NCBI RefSeq assembly: GCF_026745355.1
Contig: NC_079202.1
Coordinates: 41,509,715 to 41,573,714 of the forward strand
DNA: 64,000 nucleotides
Reading direction: 5' to 3'
Source of the DNA: Beta vulgaris subsp. vulgaris
Lineage: Eukaryota; Streptophyta; Magnoliopsida; Caryophyllales; Amaranthaceae
Shown here: positions 32,591 through 43,410 of the stretch, in pieces
Layout of the letters: each line of letters begins with the position of its first letter
How positions within the stretch are numbered: the stretch's first letter is position 1
Program-made: the position numbers and the translations under genes
The notes under the pieces: model-generated
Seen by the model: only the letters and a program-made list of their open reading frames with translations
Told to the model about the DNA's origin: nothing
The model's database searches: none

Positions 32591-33537
32591 GGCAGTCCAT
32601 ATGGTCGCGTAACAACCCAAAACATATTGGTTCTATTTTTCACATAGGAGATCAAGGTTCAAATTTTGGTGGAAGCAAATTTCAATATTGTTTGGGGAGG
32701 GGAGGTTGGTGCTTGTTGGGCCTCTGGGGGAGTGGCCCTGCGAGGAGATTCCAGAGAAAATTCATCTTACCACGAGTTCCCGAAAGGAGACCAAAAAAAT
32801 AAAAAATATTGTTGCTATTTAAATTACCCCATTGGACATTGGACCCACCACTTCCTCTATTTCTTTTTTTTCTTTTTTTTGACAGCCTCTAATTCTTTTT
32901 ACCTACTCACTTTATTCCAATAGTTTTTTTTTCCTTTCTTATTTACAGGAATCTCAATTTTGCATATATATATATATTTCGAATATTCCAATATTAGAGT
33001 ATATAGTATATGTAATCGAAAAAAGTCCAAAGCTAATTAACAAAATAATATTGGTTTCTCGTAAAATCAATAATTTTCTTTTTTAATCCATATGAGTAAA
33101 ATCAATAATTTGTTGTACATAAAACTATTCATAACTAGCATACTTTTTGTAGAGAACTCACATGGTATTCATCCCCTAAAAAATTTAGGAGCAGGGGTGC
33201 TAGGGAGGTGAATAGTGTTTTTATGTTAAGAGCTAAGTGATTTTAGTTTAAAAATTATTTATATATGAATTTATATTATAATGACTGAGTGCTTGTTGGG
33301 TTGAAATATAAAACATGCTATTTTCATATTCTTAAAAATTAGAAAATTTGTGGAGTTATTTGACTTTCAAAAATACAAAAGATATAACATCCTAAGAAAG
33401 TTTAGTTTTTATATGGTAGACAAAGTTATCTACTTAGTTATTTTTTCTTTATAATTAAATGGAGCTATGTAAACTGTGTAAACTTCTAATAGTAAAAGGA
33501 ATCACTTTTGTTAATATGGTAAGAAGAATAAATTTTA
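32591..33537. other. No gene seen
   Basis: AT-rich with a short (AT)n run near 32965-32977. The ORFs at 32560-32923 have no recognisable domain and no supporting context. Confidence 0.5.
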
Positions 33538-34471
33538 GGTGACCATCCTCCTGAGGGGAATTTCCAAAAAGTCATTACAAGGATGTAATGAAGAGCTGAA
33601 TTGCTACAAGGATTAATCTGAAAGGTAGAGTTAACTAATTGTCCCATATTTGCTACCAAATCTGTCGCTTTGTTAGCTTTCCTAACAACATGTTATATAT
33701 GGTATGATTGGAATTTGAGGAGAAGCCTTTATGTCTTGAATGATGAACTGGATTTGCCACGGTGCCTTCAAATTTTTCTTTACTGCATTGATAACAAGAA
33801 ACTTTTCACCTTCAATGTGGATGTTTTAAATGCCCATAGTTGTAGCCAAAAAGAGACCCTTTTGTGATGATGTAGCTGCAACAACAAACACAAGAGCTGT
33901 CCCTAGGTTGTATGAGATGGCTTGAACAAGCTGACCACGGTGGTTACGAATAATGACCCCTGCTGCAACTGAAGAATCTTGAGATGGAGGAGTATAGGCT
34001 ACTGGAAGGAAAGAATGGTGGTGAGATTTTGATGGTGAGTAATGAGTTGTGGAGAAAGGAGTACCTACGAGGTAATAAGAATCAAGCGTTGTGTGAAGTG
34101 TCCATTCATGGTGGAGGAATTTGGCTTTATTAAGAATCTTAAAGTTGTTTAAGGTAGCGTTGTTTAAAATAACATTATTTCTTTCTTTCCAAATGAACCA
34201 AATTAGAAAATAACTTTGGTTATTACCAATTTCCGAGCTTTTAGAGAGTGGAAAGCTTTTAATAAATTGTTTTCTTTGTGGTGTAAGTTAAACCATGTAC
34301 GCGTTTCATGAAGATCCCAGATTTTATGGGAAAAGAGCAGTGATTAAACAAATGGTCAGTAGTGCCCGGATGACAATGACATAGAGGACATAGACTAGAA
34401 GGGTCAATTTTTCTTCTAAAAAGAGTATCCCTTACACTTGTACTATTATGACAAATTTGTCATAAGAAAAT

Positions 34472-35332
34472 GTGTTTTTTGTCACAAAGGACCTAATAAA
34501 ATACAAGTTTTGTGGGAAAGGACCTAATAAATTTTTTTTTGTCAAAAAGGACCTAATAAAATACTTCCGATTGTGAACAGGAACCACTTTATGAATTTTC
34601 GGCCAAATTTATCATTTACCGGCATTGACCCTTTTTTTTACCCCTAGTTGACTCTTTAATGTTCTATTCCTATTTTAATTGACCCAAACATATTGAATTC
34701 TCACACTTTCCTCCCAATAGCGCAATCTCCATTGAAGGGAAGCATCAACTTATTCAATCTTATCCTGTAATCTTCATCAAATCCAAGTAAGGTATGTTTT
34801 GCTGGACAAAGGATAATCCTGAAAGGTGGTTTTTGGCTTGTAAATTCTATCATCTCGAAACAGGGCATAGAGGGGATGCAAATTCTTTAGATGGGTGGAT
34901 GATGAGATGACAGAATGGCAACGAATTGTGATTAATGATTGTTTATGAGAAGAAGTTTTTGTTGAATGAGTTGAAGGTGGTAAAGCAACAAATGGCTTTG
35001 ATGAAGGCTGGAAAATTGAAAGTTGAAGCACAATTTGAGAAGTTGAAGTTGAAATAAAGATGAAGAAGGAGAAGGTTAAACCAACGGGAACATTAAGTTT
35101 GGGGATTCAATAGGGATTTGTGTGCTGCAAAATAGAAACAGAACATTAAAAAGTCAACTAGGGGTAAAAAAAGGGTCAACGCCGGTAAATGATAAATTTG
35201 GCAGGAAATTCATAAAGTGGTTCATGTTCACAATTGGAAGTATTTTATTAGGTCCTTTTTGACAAAAAAAAATTTATTAGGTCCTTCCCCACAGAACTTG
35301 TATTTTATTAGGTCCTTTCTGACAAAAAGCCC
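34472..35332 (+). mobile_element. Non-autonomous MULE, 861 bp, with ~180-bp terminal inverted repeats
   Basis: Flanked by a perfect 9-bp duplication TAAGAAAAT (34463-34471, 35333-35341), the Mutator hallmark. The arms (about 34472-34655 and 35150-35332) are near-perfect reverse complements, with repeated AAAGGACCTAATAAA motifs, CATTTACCGGC and a CAACTAGGGGTAAAAAA segment. The interior carries a decayed GRF zinc-finger coding segment. Confidence 0.9.
34800..35057 (+). pseudogene. GRF-type zinc finger plus coiled-coil remnant inside the MULE
   Basis: Reading through two frame slips gives CWTKDNPERWFLACKFY, then CKFFRWVDDEMTEWQR, then a helical LLNELKVVKQQMALMKAGKL and AQFEKLKLK followed by a stop. 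The C..WT..NP.R.F..C...C.FF.W.D.E spacing is the GRF zinc-finger pattern found in nucleic-acid-binding proteins. In plants, small GRF plus coiled-coil proteins are numerous. The slips mean it does not encode an intact protein. Either a captured host gene piece or a standard cargo of this MULE family. Confidence 0.6.
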
Positions 35333-35518
35333 TAAGAAAATCTACAGTTTAGGGGATGTTAAGTTTCCATATCCATTTAAAGATCCAATTATCCTCTAGA
35401 GAATTTAGGTCGTGTTCAAACCAAATAGCTGATTTAACTGTGAAATCACCTGAGGATGTACACCCCGAAATTGGAACGTCACTAGTAGGTACTGAGGGGA
35501 GAGGAATCCCTTTGACCA

Positions 35519-36210
35519 AGGCCGACTATTAGGCTGTGCAAACAGCCCAATAGCACAGGGCTCTGAACTTTTTGGGGCCCCAAAATTTGGAAACAAGCAT
35601 ATATAGAATTTGGTGCTAAAATATTCAACTACATATCTTAGCTAAGTTGGTCTTTGAGCTCAATTATCCTAACACAACATGCTGAGTTCGAATCTCTTCC
35701 CCAACATATCATACCTATTTTTTGCAAGTCTTGTGGTATTTTCTTGGAGTTTGAGCATTTGACTCATCTCCCCACCACTCCATAATTACTTTTCCACTAT
35801 TTTCCTTACTCTTTTTCTTTTCAAATTTTTAGGGTATCTTTTTGGGAAGTGTATATTTACCTAATAAAAATTGAATAATTTGTGACCACAAATTTACTAG
35901 TATACAGGTTCAGCTACCTCATCACATAAATCTTATTTTTTATTGTACCTTCTAGAGTGAGATAGATAAATTATTATTGTTATCTTTGTAAATAGAACAT
36001 CACTAATAATTTGATTTTGAATTGAGTTGTTACATACAATTTCAAATGAGTACTTTGAGGTTTTAGTTTTTCGATTTGTAAGATAAAAATATATAATTGT
36101 AACATTATATAAGATTTTTTTTTTTGTCATTTAAGTTGCAAAAAAAATGACACTAAGGGCCCAATCCTAAAATTAGAACAAGGCCTCTAAAATGTTTAAG
36201 ACGGTCCTGC
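35519..36210. mobile_element. MULE-like insertion, 692 bp, in the LINE
   Basis: A 9-bp direct repeat CTTTGACCA flanks it (35510-35518, 36211-36219), and the LINE reading frame continues across the pair. Ends: AGGCCGACTATTAGGCTGTG, and reverse-complemented GCAGGACCGTCTTAAAC. They are only weakly inverted, so the superfamily is tentative. GGGGCCCC and GGGCCC motifs lie near each end. It contains a SINE-like insert. Confidence 0.65.
35630..35755 (+). mobile_element. tRNA-Lys-like SINE fragment
   Basis: An A-box-like CTTAGCTAAGTTGGT (35638-35652) and a B-box-like GAGTTCGAATCTC (35684-35696) lie at tRNA spacing within the MULE-like element. No clean tail. Confidence 0.45.
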
Positions 36211-36365
36211 CTTTGACCATGACAATTATATGATTTGGCAAGTGCAGTTGCAATTTTGGTAAATCCCATTCTCCATGAGGAAGAATGAAGTTTGAGACTA
36301 GTAAGTTGAGATCAATTTGCGCAAACTGAACCACCTTTTTGCTTCCAACATGATGAAAGTATAAC

Positions 36366-36886
36366 AGAATAACAAAATTATGCAATATATTTATATATTA
36401 CTTCATAGAACTGAGTTGTTCCAAAAATATGTACGTGATTTGTAATGATTCTAAATTTGGCAAAGTTGACATTATCCCAATAAAGTATAGTCACTACCCC
36501 TAGCCCCTTTTATTCATCTATATATTTAACAGTAAGTGCGTGGAGGTGTATCTTTAAACCTTTAATGGAGTTGGTAGAGGACTAAAGGTGATATTAGTTA
36601 GAAGGCCATCTATATATATATAAGAAGATGATGGGCGCAACACTAAAGAAGTAAAATGTGGAAACACCAAGCTAAGTACACATTAAAAAACACTGATTGA
36701 TGAAAAATTTCATTAAGAATTTCTAAACTATATAATTCTATTTTAGAAAATATATTTAATACTTATTATTAACCCGTAAATCTACATATATCAAAACCAA
36801 TATCTCAAAACTTCATGAGTGTGGAAGAAGCCAAAAGCCTTGGATAATAATAAATGAGTGGAGTGGCCTACTGGCCTGCCTCGCTC
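36366..36886. other. Upstream region of plantacyanin gene 2
   Basis: Non-coding, AT-rich, a short (TA)n run near 36610-36621. No transposon ends recognised. Confidence 0.5.
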
Positions 36887-36893
36887 TATAAAT
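36887..36893 (+). promoter_or_regulatory. TATA box of plantacyanin gene 2
   Basis: CTCTATAAATAG is 126-132 nt before the ATG, with a CT-rich leader (TTCACTCTCTCCATCTC). It parallels the TATA box of gene 1. Confidence 0.75.
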
Positions 36894-37018
36894 AGTAGTC
36901 CTGCTTTGAACTTCTAACTCATCACTCCAAGAAAACTCAGAACTTCATTCTTCACTCTCTCCATCTCTCTAAAATTCTAGTTTGGTTAAGGTTAGGTGTT
37001 CTAATTAGTTTCTTTGAC

Positions 37019-39638
37019 ATGGGCCAGGGAAATGGTAGTGCAAAACTAAGTTTGTTCCTTGGAGTCGGCATACTATGCCTCTTAACTCTTACTAACCCAA
37101 CCCTTGGCGCTATTTACACAGTAGGAGGAGCTGGTGGGTGGGCCTTTAATGTCAACAATTGGTCTACTGGCAAGCCCTTCAAAGCTGGTGATATGTTAGG
37201 TCAGATTTTGTTTTACATATAATCATTTCTATCTTGCTTTTCCTTCATTTTTGCTTGCTTTTTATCATGCATGATATGTAAGATTTTCTATGAGGGCTTT
37301 GGATCTGCCACTTATTACACTGCTACGTTGCTACCGACGGAAAAAACTTTATCTATCCAGTGGGTCAACAACCCACTACTAATAGAAATAAATAAATATT
37401 GGGACCCAACTCATCAATTCTAATAGTTTTTTAATGCTCTATTTCTAGTGGGTTAACTACCCACCGGGTAGATGTAGCATTGCACACTACCGACTGATGT
37501 TGCGAAGCATCCCATACGGTTTCTAAGCCCCTGCCTCACTGGTCTGCTAGGGATTGTTTGTGCCTGGGCGGCCAGCCCATTCCACTAGCTCCTTGAGTAT
37601 TTCCAACAGTTGTATGGGATATTTTTCCAACTTATGTGTTTGCTTCTCAACAGCTACTTTTAATTATCCAATTGATTACTGTCACTTACGAATTATGAGC
37701 ATAGATTTCAGTTAACTCATCTTTGTCGTTGTCCCTTGTGACACTAAAGATGTGCAGTTACACAAATACTTTTTCTCCAAAGATATCAAAAATTACTTGA
37801 GGGGCGTTTATTAAGCTAGAACATTTATTTTTTTAATTTTACGGGATACTTCTACATTTTTTTAGTATGTCTATTTTGACCGTGTGCATTTGCCAATGTA
37901 CTTTCCGACCTTAAATATGTTTCGTTACATATTAGTAAAAATTATAATGATTGAATATTAACAAATTGAGACGAATTAAACAAGACAGCACATGATTATA
38001 TTTTTTCTTCTATGTTGAGAAGAATTTAGAAGATTTTATACATCTAAATGTGAATAGTGTCAAGATTTTAAATGAGCAAACTAAATAAATACCGAGGGAG
38101 TATTTATTATTTAAAAACTCCATTTATGGATAGTTTTAAGTTCATTATGTCCTACAAAACTATGTTGTGGAATCTGAGGGATTTAACAAAAATTAAGGTT
38201 GTCACTTTGGGCAATTTTAAGTTAACTTTGCTATATGCTCAATCTGTTGCTTAGATTTACTTCTTCGGTCTGTTTTAACTGGTACATAAAATTCTTTCGT
38301 ATCATGCTATTTCATTTATAGCAAAAACTATTTCTATTTGGCCCTCCCTTTCGCAACAGATTCGTGCACTTTGTCCATTAAGATTGCTTGTGTTCTAACC
38401 AACTTTCTCTGAGCTAATAAAACAATTCCCAAGTAGCTAATCAATAATAAGTTTCTCCAAATGTCTTCAAGATACCAAAATTTCCAAAATCGGAAATGTG
38501 AATTAAGTGGTAGTTGATTGTATATCATAGCCTTTCTATAGAACAATATTAACTTGATATTATTCCTAAACGTTTTAAACACAGGTTAGATTAGGGGTGC
38601 TCATCGCACAAGCCGATCCTGGTACTCGGCTCGTGAGCTCGACGAAATCGATAAGTGAAGCTCAGCTCGAGCTCCCGAGCTTCTTTCAAGGCTCGAGTTC
38701 GACTCGAGAGCTCGGCTCGGCTCAGCTTGAGTTTGAACTCGATTTGAAACAAATTAAGAATAAACCAACACAACATTAAACCAAAAAGAAATATCATATT
38801 TGACACTAAAAATATTGTTGACAGATCTTGTAGAATTATAGACTAGATTCAAAAAGTACCACTAGAAAATATATTTTATTTCTTTTTTTATATGGTAACC
38901 AAAATATACATAAGAAAACCACAAACTAGTTCTAAAAAAAATACAAAAGCAAACGACATAAATTATTCGTTGTTAAAAATTGTATAAAAAGATACTTATA
39001 ATAATTTTTTTAACTGTTCTAATATATAATAACGTATTAAATACTTTAAGTTATATTAATTTTTTATATAAAATAATAATCGAGCATGCATGTTCACGAG
39101 TTTCTCGAGCCGAACTTAGCCTAGTTCGGCTTGGCTCGTTATGGTCTTGATCCGAGCCCGAATTCGAGTTGAGCTTCCACGAGCCGAACTTTCGTCAAGC
39201 TAAACCTAAACTATTCGCGAACAGGTCGAGCTCATTATGACCCTAGGTTAGATTATTGAGAAGGAGAGTAATAAATAAATTTTAAAACGTTTAGGAACAT
39301 CTAACATGTAGGCTGTATGGCTGAATGATCTTTACTATACTACATGTTGGTTTCACCATAAAGTAAGATAAATAATTGATGTTATTATTGATTAGCTAAC
39401 GAATTACTTTTTGGACAAAATGATGGTGTTATTTGCAGCATTCAACTATGATAAGACAACACACAATGTGGTACCAGTTAGTAAGAAGGGTTATGATAGC
39501 TGCAGCTCACCAAGAGGAGCAAAAGTTTACCAAAGTGGGAAGGACAGAATTAAGTTGAGCAAGGGTCCAAGCTACTTCATATGCACTCTCCCTGGGCATT
39601 GCCAGAGCGGAATGAAGATCGCCATTAATGCAGCTTAA
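37019..39638 (+). CDS. Plantacyanin (basic blue copper protein), gene 2
   Basis: Exons 37019-37199 and 39439-39638, phase-1 GT-AG intron at the same codon as gene 1 (TTAG|GTCAG...TTTGCAG|CATTC). They encode 126 residues. There is a secretion signal (LFLGVGILCLLTL core, cleavage expected near residue 30). The mature start is AIYTVGGAGGW. Copper ligands are His69 (THNV), Cys109 (YFIC), His114 (PGHC) and Met119 (SGM). The disulfide pair is Cys82/Cys115. Everything needed for a functional secreted type-1 copper protein is present. About 63% identical to gene 1 by hand count, with both exon lengths the same (181 and 200 nt). Differences cluster in the surface loops and signal peptide. Gene 2 has fewer arginines (for example KDRIKLSKG against RDRIRLRRG). 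The pair probably arose by tandem duplication, since separated by transposon insertions. Confidence 0.96.
37347..37479. mobile_element. MITE, ~133 bp, GGGTAGAC family, copy 2
   Basis: Ends ACTTTATCTATCCAGTGGGT and ACCCACCGGGTAGATGTAGC. Inverted relative of the element at 12840-12984. Confidence 0.65.
38592..39245. mobile_element. Non-autonomous hAT element, 654 bp
   Basis: Starts TAGGGGTGCTC and ends GACCCTA, flanked by a perfect 8-bp duplication GGTTAGAT (38584-38591, 39246-39253). The subterminal regions are rich in GAGCTCG, GCTCGAG and GGCTCGG motifs in both orientations, probably transposase-binding repeats. The centre is AT-rich and non-coding. Confidence 0.9.
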
Positions 39639-39784
39639 TTATTGTACTTCTTCTACTACAGCTTCGTATATTATGTATTGTATTGATCTCAGATATTGCT
39701 TATTTCATGTAAACTAAAGTTGTTTCATTAAATGTATTGTACTACTGTCTACTGTAGGAATATATAAGTACTATAAAGCGGAAT
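39639..39784. other. 3' flank of plantacyanin gene 2
   Basis: Probable 3' UTR. AT-rich, no distinct poly(A) signal chosen. Confidence 0.45.
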
Positions 39785-40385
39785 TTCATGAATCAAATTC
39801 ATAAGCACTTAAATCAGGATCACATGCATATACAATTAAGGATCACATACAAGTTTAGAAATAACCTTTGTAGCGTGTTTTTCACAAAGCTTGAAGAACC
39901 CGGATTGAGAATCTCAGATGTGATTCCTCTACTTAGTCCACCAACCCAGATCAACACTCCACCAATGCTAGTTGGAAAGGAAGAAAACTTCTTTCTTGTT
40001 TTAGGAGTATTACGTGACTTTTGAAGAGAGAGAATAGGAGAGAGAAAATAATAAGAGAATAAACTGACTGTTTTCTTTTCTGCATAACCCAAATATATAA
40101 AAGTATTTAGGTCAGATTTCTCTCCCCTTTTCCTATCTCTTGGCCGGCCACCCTAGGGCCCTCTTGGGCTCTAGGTTTCTTTTGTTGATCCAAGTTTAAT
40201 GTGTGACCTTGTAGGATCCGTTACATTGGGCTTCGGGTTTATTTATTTACTAATCCGAAGTTCTATAGCTTTCTCTACCAAGACGTATAGACGACCCAAT
40301 ATAACGAACTTATTATCTCTATAATACGATCCAATATATATTAGTAATTGCATTTAAGTCGAGGACATAAATCCTTCATCTACTT
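39785..40385 (-). repeat. Probable solo LTR (Copia-like)
   Basis: On the minus strand: a proposed TGAAGGATTTATG start, a TATA motif TTTTATATATTTGGG (about 40090-40105), then a CT-rich leader, and an end ATTTGATTCA near 39788. Organisation suits a Copia LTR, but target duplications do not match, so the ends are uncertain. Confidence 0.45.
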
Positions 40386-40485
40386 CTACTTCTATTTACA
40401 ACACTACTCCTATCCTCTCCTCTCATTCGTTAGTCTACCTCCAGATTTTAAACATCTCCACCTTGCATGCATGAAAAATACTCTC

Positions 40486-40738
40486 TTCGTTCTGTTTTAA
40501 TTGCAACATTTTGACTTTTCTATTATTCACAGTTCACATTTTGATTGTATGTGATAATCTATAAACAAGAATATACATAGTCATATGAGATTTTATTTGA
40601 TTCATCTCAATGTGTAGTTTTGTAATATCTCATTTGTACAACTTACACTAATAACATAACTAAGTTATTAATGTTTAAAATTACACCTCGACAAGTGTGA
40701 AAATACAAATGTTGCAATTAAAAGAAAACATAAGTAGT
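40486..40738. mobile_element. Stowaway-like MITE, ~253 bp
   Basis: Left TACTCTCTTCGTTC followed by TTTTAATTGCAACATTT; the right end reverse-complemented gives TACTTATGTTTTC plus TTTTAATTGCAACATTT. Flanking TA. Non-coding. Confidence 0.7.
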
Positions 40739-40741
40739 TAA

Positions 40742-41437
40742 TGGTCCACATTAAGAATTTACTAGAGGCAGCTAGCGTCAGGATTTTTGCGAAAGCGTAG
40801 TAGCAAGTAAACAATATAAACAAAATCTAAGGAGTGAAAATTAAAGCAATGACGAATGTGAATTTAACATGGAAACCTCTGCCTTAACAAGTAGAGAAAA
40901 AACCACCAACTGTTTCATTAATCCTTCAATGAATATTAGCAAAACTCCAAACACACAAATTTCGTGAATTACAATCTCTCTCAAGAACCCTAACTAGAAA
41001 CCTAAAAATCTTTGTAATCTCTCCGTGTATTTGACTAGCATACGAAATAATGATCCCAATCCCCCTTTATATGGAGGATGAAATCTTATCCCTAGTAGAA
41101 TTAGCATTTAACAAGACATAATCTAACTGGACTTAAGAACCTAATTATTTATATTTCTAATACAATTATCCTATTAGGAAGTAAATAATCTCTAAAAAAT
41201 CCTATATAAGAAGACATAGAAATAAGTAAGACAAAATGAGAAAAAAAATCGAAAAATCCCGTTGGCGAGGGTTCCACCCCAGAAGCGTGGGTTTTATCAT
41301 GCAGGCGCAGGTTTTATCCTGTGGGCAAACATAAACTATCCAATTCATCTACAATTTTTCTTGGAACACTCACGAAACCCACAACGTGTCTCCATGACTA
41401 CTAACCGTGTTGGACTATTGGGCTTGCATAACTAACA
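40742..41437 (-). repeat. Probable LTR (Copia-like)
   Basis: The minus-strand reading starts TGTTAGTTATGC at 41437, has a TATA-like CATATAAAGGGGG (about 41066-41080), a CTAGTTAGGGTTC leader and a U5-like end. The left boundary is uncertain and no duplication was found. Confidence 0.45.
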
Positions 41438-41476
41438 AATGAACTAAAGAGTAATATTTTGCAAGTTAAGTAATTA

Positions 41477-41694
41477 CTTCCTCCGTTTTTTATTAGATGT
41501 TACACTTTTCAAATCACGGACTCCTAGGTAATTTTTGGAGTGGAGAGAGATAGAGAGAATGAAAAACAAAAGGCCCCATGTGAACATGTGATAGGAGAGA
41601 GATAGAGAGAAGTTATTACCCAAAATAAAAGTGTAACATCTAATTTAAAATTTCCTAAAATAGAAAGTGTAACATCTAAAAAAAACGGAGGAAG
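41477..41694. mobile_element. Stowaway MITE, 218 bp
   Basis: Near-perfect inverted ends: CTTCCTCCGTTTTTTATTAG, against CTTCCTCCGTTTTTTTTAG from the right. TA at 41475-41476 and 41695-41696. The interior holds GGAGAGAGATAGAGAGA twice. Non-coding. Confidence 0.92.
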
Positions 41695-41890
41695 TATATG
41701 CAATTATGAACTACAATGTACCTAAATGATACTTAAATGCAACATAAATGCACCTAAAAACTATCTAAAAATATGATAAATCAATGACGCCCTTTTTTTT
41801 TTGTTAAATAAATAAACAGGTGCCTGTCGTGGACGACCTACCAACGACGTAGCTACGTAGGAGTCCATGACAAGCGCTCCACCACAGTTA

Positions 41891-42100
41891 ATCTGATATC
41901 CCGAATTTTAACTGTGTTTTGTTAATTACTAAATTATGTTTATTAGCTTTTTAATGTACAAATTTCTTTTCGGAAATTAGTAATTGAAAGTTGCACGTTT
42001 TTGTCCCAAGTTTGTTTTCCAAATTATAAAGAGTTAAATGGAAGATAAAGTAAACTACTTGATAATTTCATTTTGTCAAGAAAAATCTGTTTTTTTTACT
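41891..42100 (+). repeat. Possible LTR start of another gypsy element
   Basis: TGATATCCCGAATTTTAACTG resembles the TGTAATAGCCCGTATTTT start of the tandem-array LTRs. The matching promoter-like part may be 42726-43480, separated by insertions. Tentative. Confidence 0.35.
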
Positions 42101-42427
42101 GTAGGCGTGTTTTTATTTCACCTACGCGATTTGAGCGTGTATTTGACTGTCTCGTTGTAAAGGTTTTCGTGAAAAATATTTTTGAAGTCCTCAACAAGTC
42201 TTTATAAGAAGACTCATAAACATAATTGAAAATTTATGAAACTTAGAGACATCTTTGGAATTTATCTAATGTAGCGTTTCCCGTCATTACTCCATAAATG
42301 TTCATGAACCAAAAATTGAGTTCGGACGTGAGTGTACTAACATGATTAAGAATCGCATTCGCCCATGGTTCGTTCTATTGAGTATCAATTCATAGCAAGT
42401 TTTATGCAGATTAACAACCAAATAATA
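42101..42427 (-). repeat. LTR fragment, family shared with 48592+ and 60070-60631
   Basis: Starts TGTAGGCGTG and aligns by eye with 48592-48925: GCGTGTATTTGACTGTCTCG, AGACTCATAAAC, CAAGTTTTATGC and ACCAAATAATATTTT. On the minus strand this is the 3' end of an LTR. It is cut by a LINE insertion at AATAATATT. Confidence 0.75.
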
Positions 42428-42723
42428 TTTTTTTATCAGTAAGTAATTATATATAGATTTCCAACTCAACCTTTTACAACCAAACATCTCCAGCAAGGAG
42501 ACCAGCCTCTAAAAACTAATTACAAACATTCAATCCACCTCCTATCATTTGTAGTGATCTTACGAGGTAGGCAACTATAAACTTTTTTCTTTACCATTCT
42601 TTGCATACTATGTACAATGCATTCTATTCTTGCAACTTTATGCATCCAAAAAGCTTCGTTTCTGACCCTCCAAATACTATAAACAAGAGCTTCCAAGGCA
42701 GCAATTTGAACAGCTCTTCTCAT
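42428..42723 (-). pseudogene. LINE 3' end (5'-truncated)
   Basis: The minus-strand ORF reads AVQIAALEALVYSIWRVRNE, then ITTNDRRWIECL and a stop, the typical last ~65 residues of plant L1-type ORF2. A 3' UTR follows, ending CTGATAAAAAAA (42428-42436). Inserted into the LTR fragment to its left. Confidence 0.78.
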
Positions 42724-43084
42724 AGAAAATATAAAGAATATAATTGAAAGTATTTTTAATATTATTTACAGAAGAAAAATACAGTTTGGGTAAGCCTACA
42801 ATTATAGCTTAAATCTATAACCTACTTTTTATACCTATTTATATTATAGTTTGGTTTTATTTTATTTTCGAAATAAATAAAATAAGAAATAGGAATTTGA
42901 TTTGGGAACAAATCCTATTAAACTTAGTTTTACCATCCTATAAATAGGAGAGAAAAAAAAAACCCTAACTTCCAGTTGTTCCTCCCTCCTTCCCTCAAAT
43001 AATTTCTCTCTCCTTTCTCCTTCTCCCTCGTCGCTCTTCATCCTCCTCCTTCGCAACAATTAATCTTCTCCCTTGCCCTGAGTT
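42724..43084 (+). promoter_or_regulatory. TATA box and CT-rich leader, LTR-like
   Basis: CCTATAAATAGGAGAG (42939-42954) is followed by AAACCCTAACTTCC and a CT-rich leader with CTCCCTCGTCGCTC, the same style of leader as in the tandem-array LTRs. Either an LTR promoter or that of a lost gene. No convincing ORF follows. Confidence 0.4.
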
Positions 43085-43410
43085 TGTCAGCCTTCGAGTG
43101 TATGTTGGGCGTGCGAAGGAGTTCGCGTACATCTGTGCGTAGTGTCGCGCGCGAGTCGAGTGACGAGTCGTCGTTGCTGATATGTGTCGACGAGTGTGTG
43201 CGAGTGTATGTGTCATCGAGTGTGTACTGCTGCTATGGGAGTGTGCGAGTCGTCGAGGGCGTCGCGTCGATTAGTCAGGTCGAGCGAAATGCAGCAATAT
43301 GCGTCAGTGTGTGCGAGTGTGTCGAGGCTCAAGCGGTTGTGCGACGTTGTGGGGATGCGCATGGTGTTACGACTCGTGTGGCTGCCGGAATTTCATCTCA
43401 GGTGATTATC
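43085..43410 (+). repeat. CGAGTGTG-rich low-complexity stretch
   Basis: Imperfect repeats of GTCGA, CGAGTGTG and GTGTGCGAGT, CpG-dense in AT-rich surroundings. Open in several frames at once (43084-43476 and 43184-43405), which indicates composition rather than coding. The exon-like end (TCTCAGGTGATTATC) may be chance. Confidence 0.6.

Larger units (their letters stand above)
33538..36365 (-). pseudogene. LINE (non-LTR retrotransposon) 3' half, split by two insertions
   Basis: Three minus-strand blocks belong to one protein: 36365-36220 (QIDLNLLVSNFILPHGEWDL), 35509-35342 (SGDFTVKSAIWFE, then WIWKLNIP) and 34462-33538. The last holds the zinc-binding RT-associated motif (SSLCPLCHCHPGTTDHLFNHC) and an RNase H-like end (GVIIRNHRGQLVQA, VRKANKATDLVANMGQL). 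The order matches the C-terminal part of plant L1-type ORF2. The RT core is absent (5' truncation), and stops and frame slips are frequent. Two elements with 9-bp duplications (34472-35332 and 35519-36210) interrupt it, and the LINE reading resumes cleanly after each, which dates them as younger. Confidence 0.82.
37200..39438 (+). other. Intron of plantacyanin gene 2 (2,239 bp)
   Basis: Carries a ~130-bp MITE (37347-37479) and a 654-bp hAT element (38592-39245). The rest is AT-rich and unrecognised. Similar in length to the gene 1 intron but with different insertions. Confidence 0.9.

Noticed and set aside
32560..32923. Two overlapping plus-strand ORFs after the Tourist-like MITE
   Set aside because: No domain, no promoter, no splice context.
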